Positions 6,883-7,159 of a stretch of 7,159 bases of DNA are shown one piece after another. This stretch comes from Litorimonas sp964435725. Its GTDB lineage: Bacteria > Pseudomonadota > Alphaproteobacteria > Caulobacterales > Maricaulaceae. The notes under the pieces were generated by a model. The model saw only the letters and a list, made by a program, of their open reading frames with translations. It did not search any database and was not told the DNA's origin. Every line of letters starts with the position of its first letter. The stretch's first letter is position 1. Both the position numbers and the translations under genes were made by a program. Location of the stretch: NCBI GenBank assembly GCA_964435725.1, contig CAYTAJ010000105.1, positions 1 through 7,159 on the forward strand, given 5' to 3'.

Positions 6883-7159
6883 TGTCCCGCGTTAAGCAAT
6901 TCGTTCGCGGCGCGCTTTTGTTGGAATTTGTGGAAGCCTTTGGCTTAGCCATGCGCTTTTTCTTCCGGCCAAAAGTGACGGTGAACTATCCGTTTGAGAA
7001 GGGTCCGCTCAGCCCGCGTTTCCGAGGCGAACATGCCCTTCGCCGTTACGCCTCTGGCGAAGAACGCTGCATTGCCTGCAAGCTCTGCGAGGCTGTCTGT
7101 CCCGCGCAAGCCATCGTAATCGAAGCGGAGCCGCGCCCAGATGGGTCACGCCGGACGAC
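6882..7159 (+). CDS. nuoI: NADH-quinone oxidoreductase subunit I (23 kDa ferredoxin-like), 3'-partial
   Basis: NuoI holds the two [4Fe-4S] clusters N6a and N6b that carry electrons from NuoG to NuoB near the membrane. The window contains 92 full codons of a protein usually about 160-180 residues long. An amphipathic N-terminal region (about 5-29, FVRGALLLEFVEAFGLAMRF) that lies against the membrane arm is followed by VNYPFEKGPLSPRFRGEHAL (34-53) and the first ferredoxin motif CIACKLCEAVCP, with C63, C66, C69 and C73. The second motif lies beyond the window edge. The sequence is typical of alphaproteobacteria and mitochondria, and the truncation is only the end of the window. The start overlaps the nuoH stop as TAATG, with AGGAG 7 bases upstream. 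Confidence 0.97.
   Translation, partial: MSRVKQFVRGALLLEFVEAFGLAMRFFFRPKVTVNYPFEKGPLSPRFRGEHALRRYASGEERCIACKLCEAVCPAQAIVIEAEPRPDGSRRT

Overview
The window is a stretch of a bacterial nuo operon, which encodes the proton-pumping NADH:quinone oxidoreductase (respiratory complex I). All genes are on the + strand, in the order nuoD (5'-truncated), nuoE, nuoF, a small unrecognised membrane-protein gene, nuoG, nuoH, nuoI (3'-truncated). The proteins look alphaproteobacterial, the branch closest to mitochondria. NuoC and NuoD are not fused at the visible N-terminus of NuoD. NuoG lacks the extra N7 cluster cysteines. NuoE carries a C-terminal helix-hairpin-helix-like extension, and a small extra ORF is inserted in the operon. 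The genus cannot be named. GC is moderate: sampled 60-base lines run from about 48% to 72%, mostly near 55%. A block of exactly 100 Ns inside nuoE indicates a scaffolded draft genome or metagenome bin.

Layout: 1-1179 nuoD; 1176-2144 nuoE with an assembly gap at 1553-1652; 2141-3448 nuoF; 3454-3657 small two-helix membrane protein; 3650-5764 nuoG; 5764-6882 nuoH; 6882-7159 start of nuoI. The only bases outside a gene are the five at 3449-3453. All other junctions overlap by 1, 4 or 8 bases, so there is no room for internal promoters or terminators in intergenic space, and translation is probably coupled through the block.

Working together: NuoE, NuoF and NuoG form the peripheral NADH-oxidising module, with FMN in NuoF and a chain of Fe-S clusters. 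NuoI passes electrons through two [4Fe-4S] clusters towards the quinone pocket, which is built by NuoD (with NuoB, not in this window) and the membrane subunit NuoH. All cluster ligands expected in the visible parts are present. The exception is the second pair of NuoE cysteines, which must lie in the gap.

I see no mobile element, CRISPR array, RNA gene or defence system. The parts that ordinary complex I annotation does not explain are the 67-residue membrane protein between nuoF and nuoG, and the region after the gap in nuoE (a charged linker plus helix-hairpin-helix-like domain), whose one-gene or two-gene status the gap hides.
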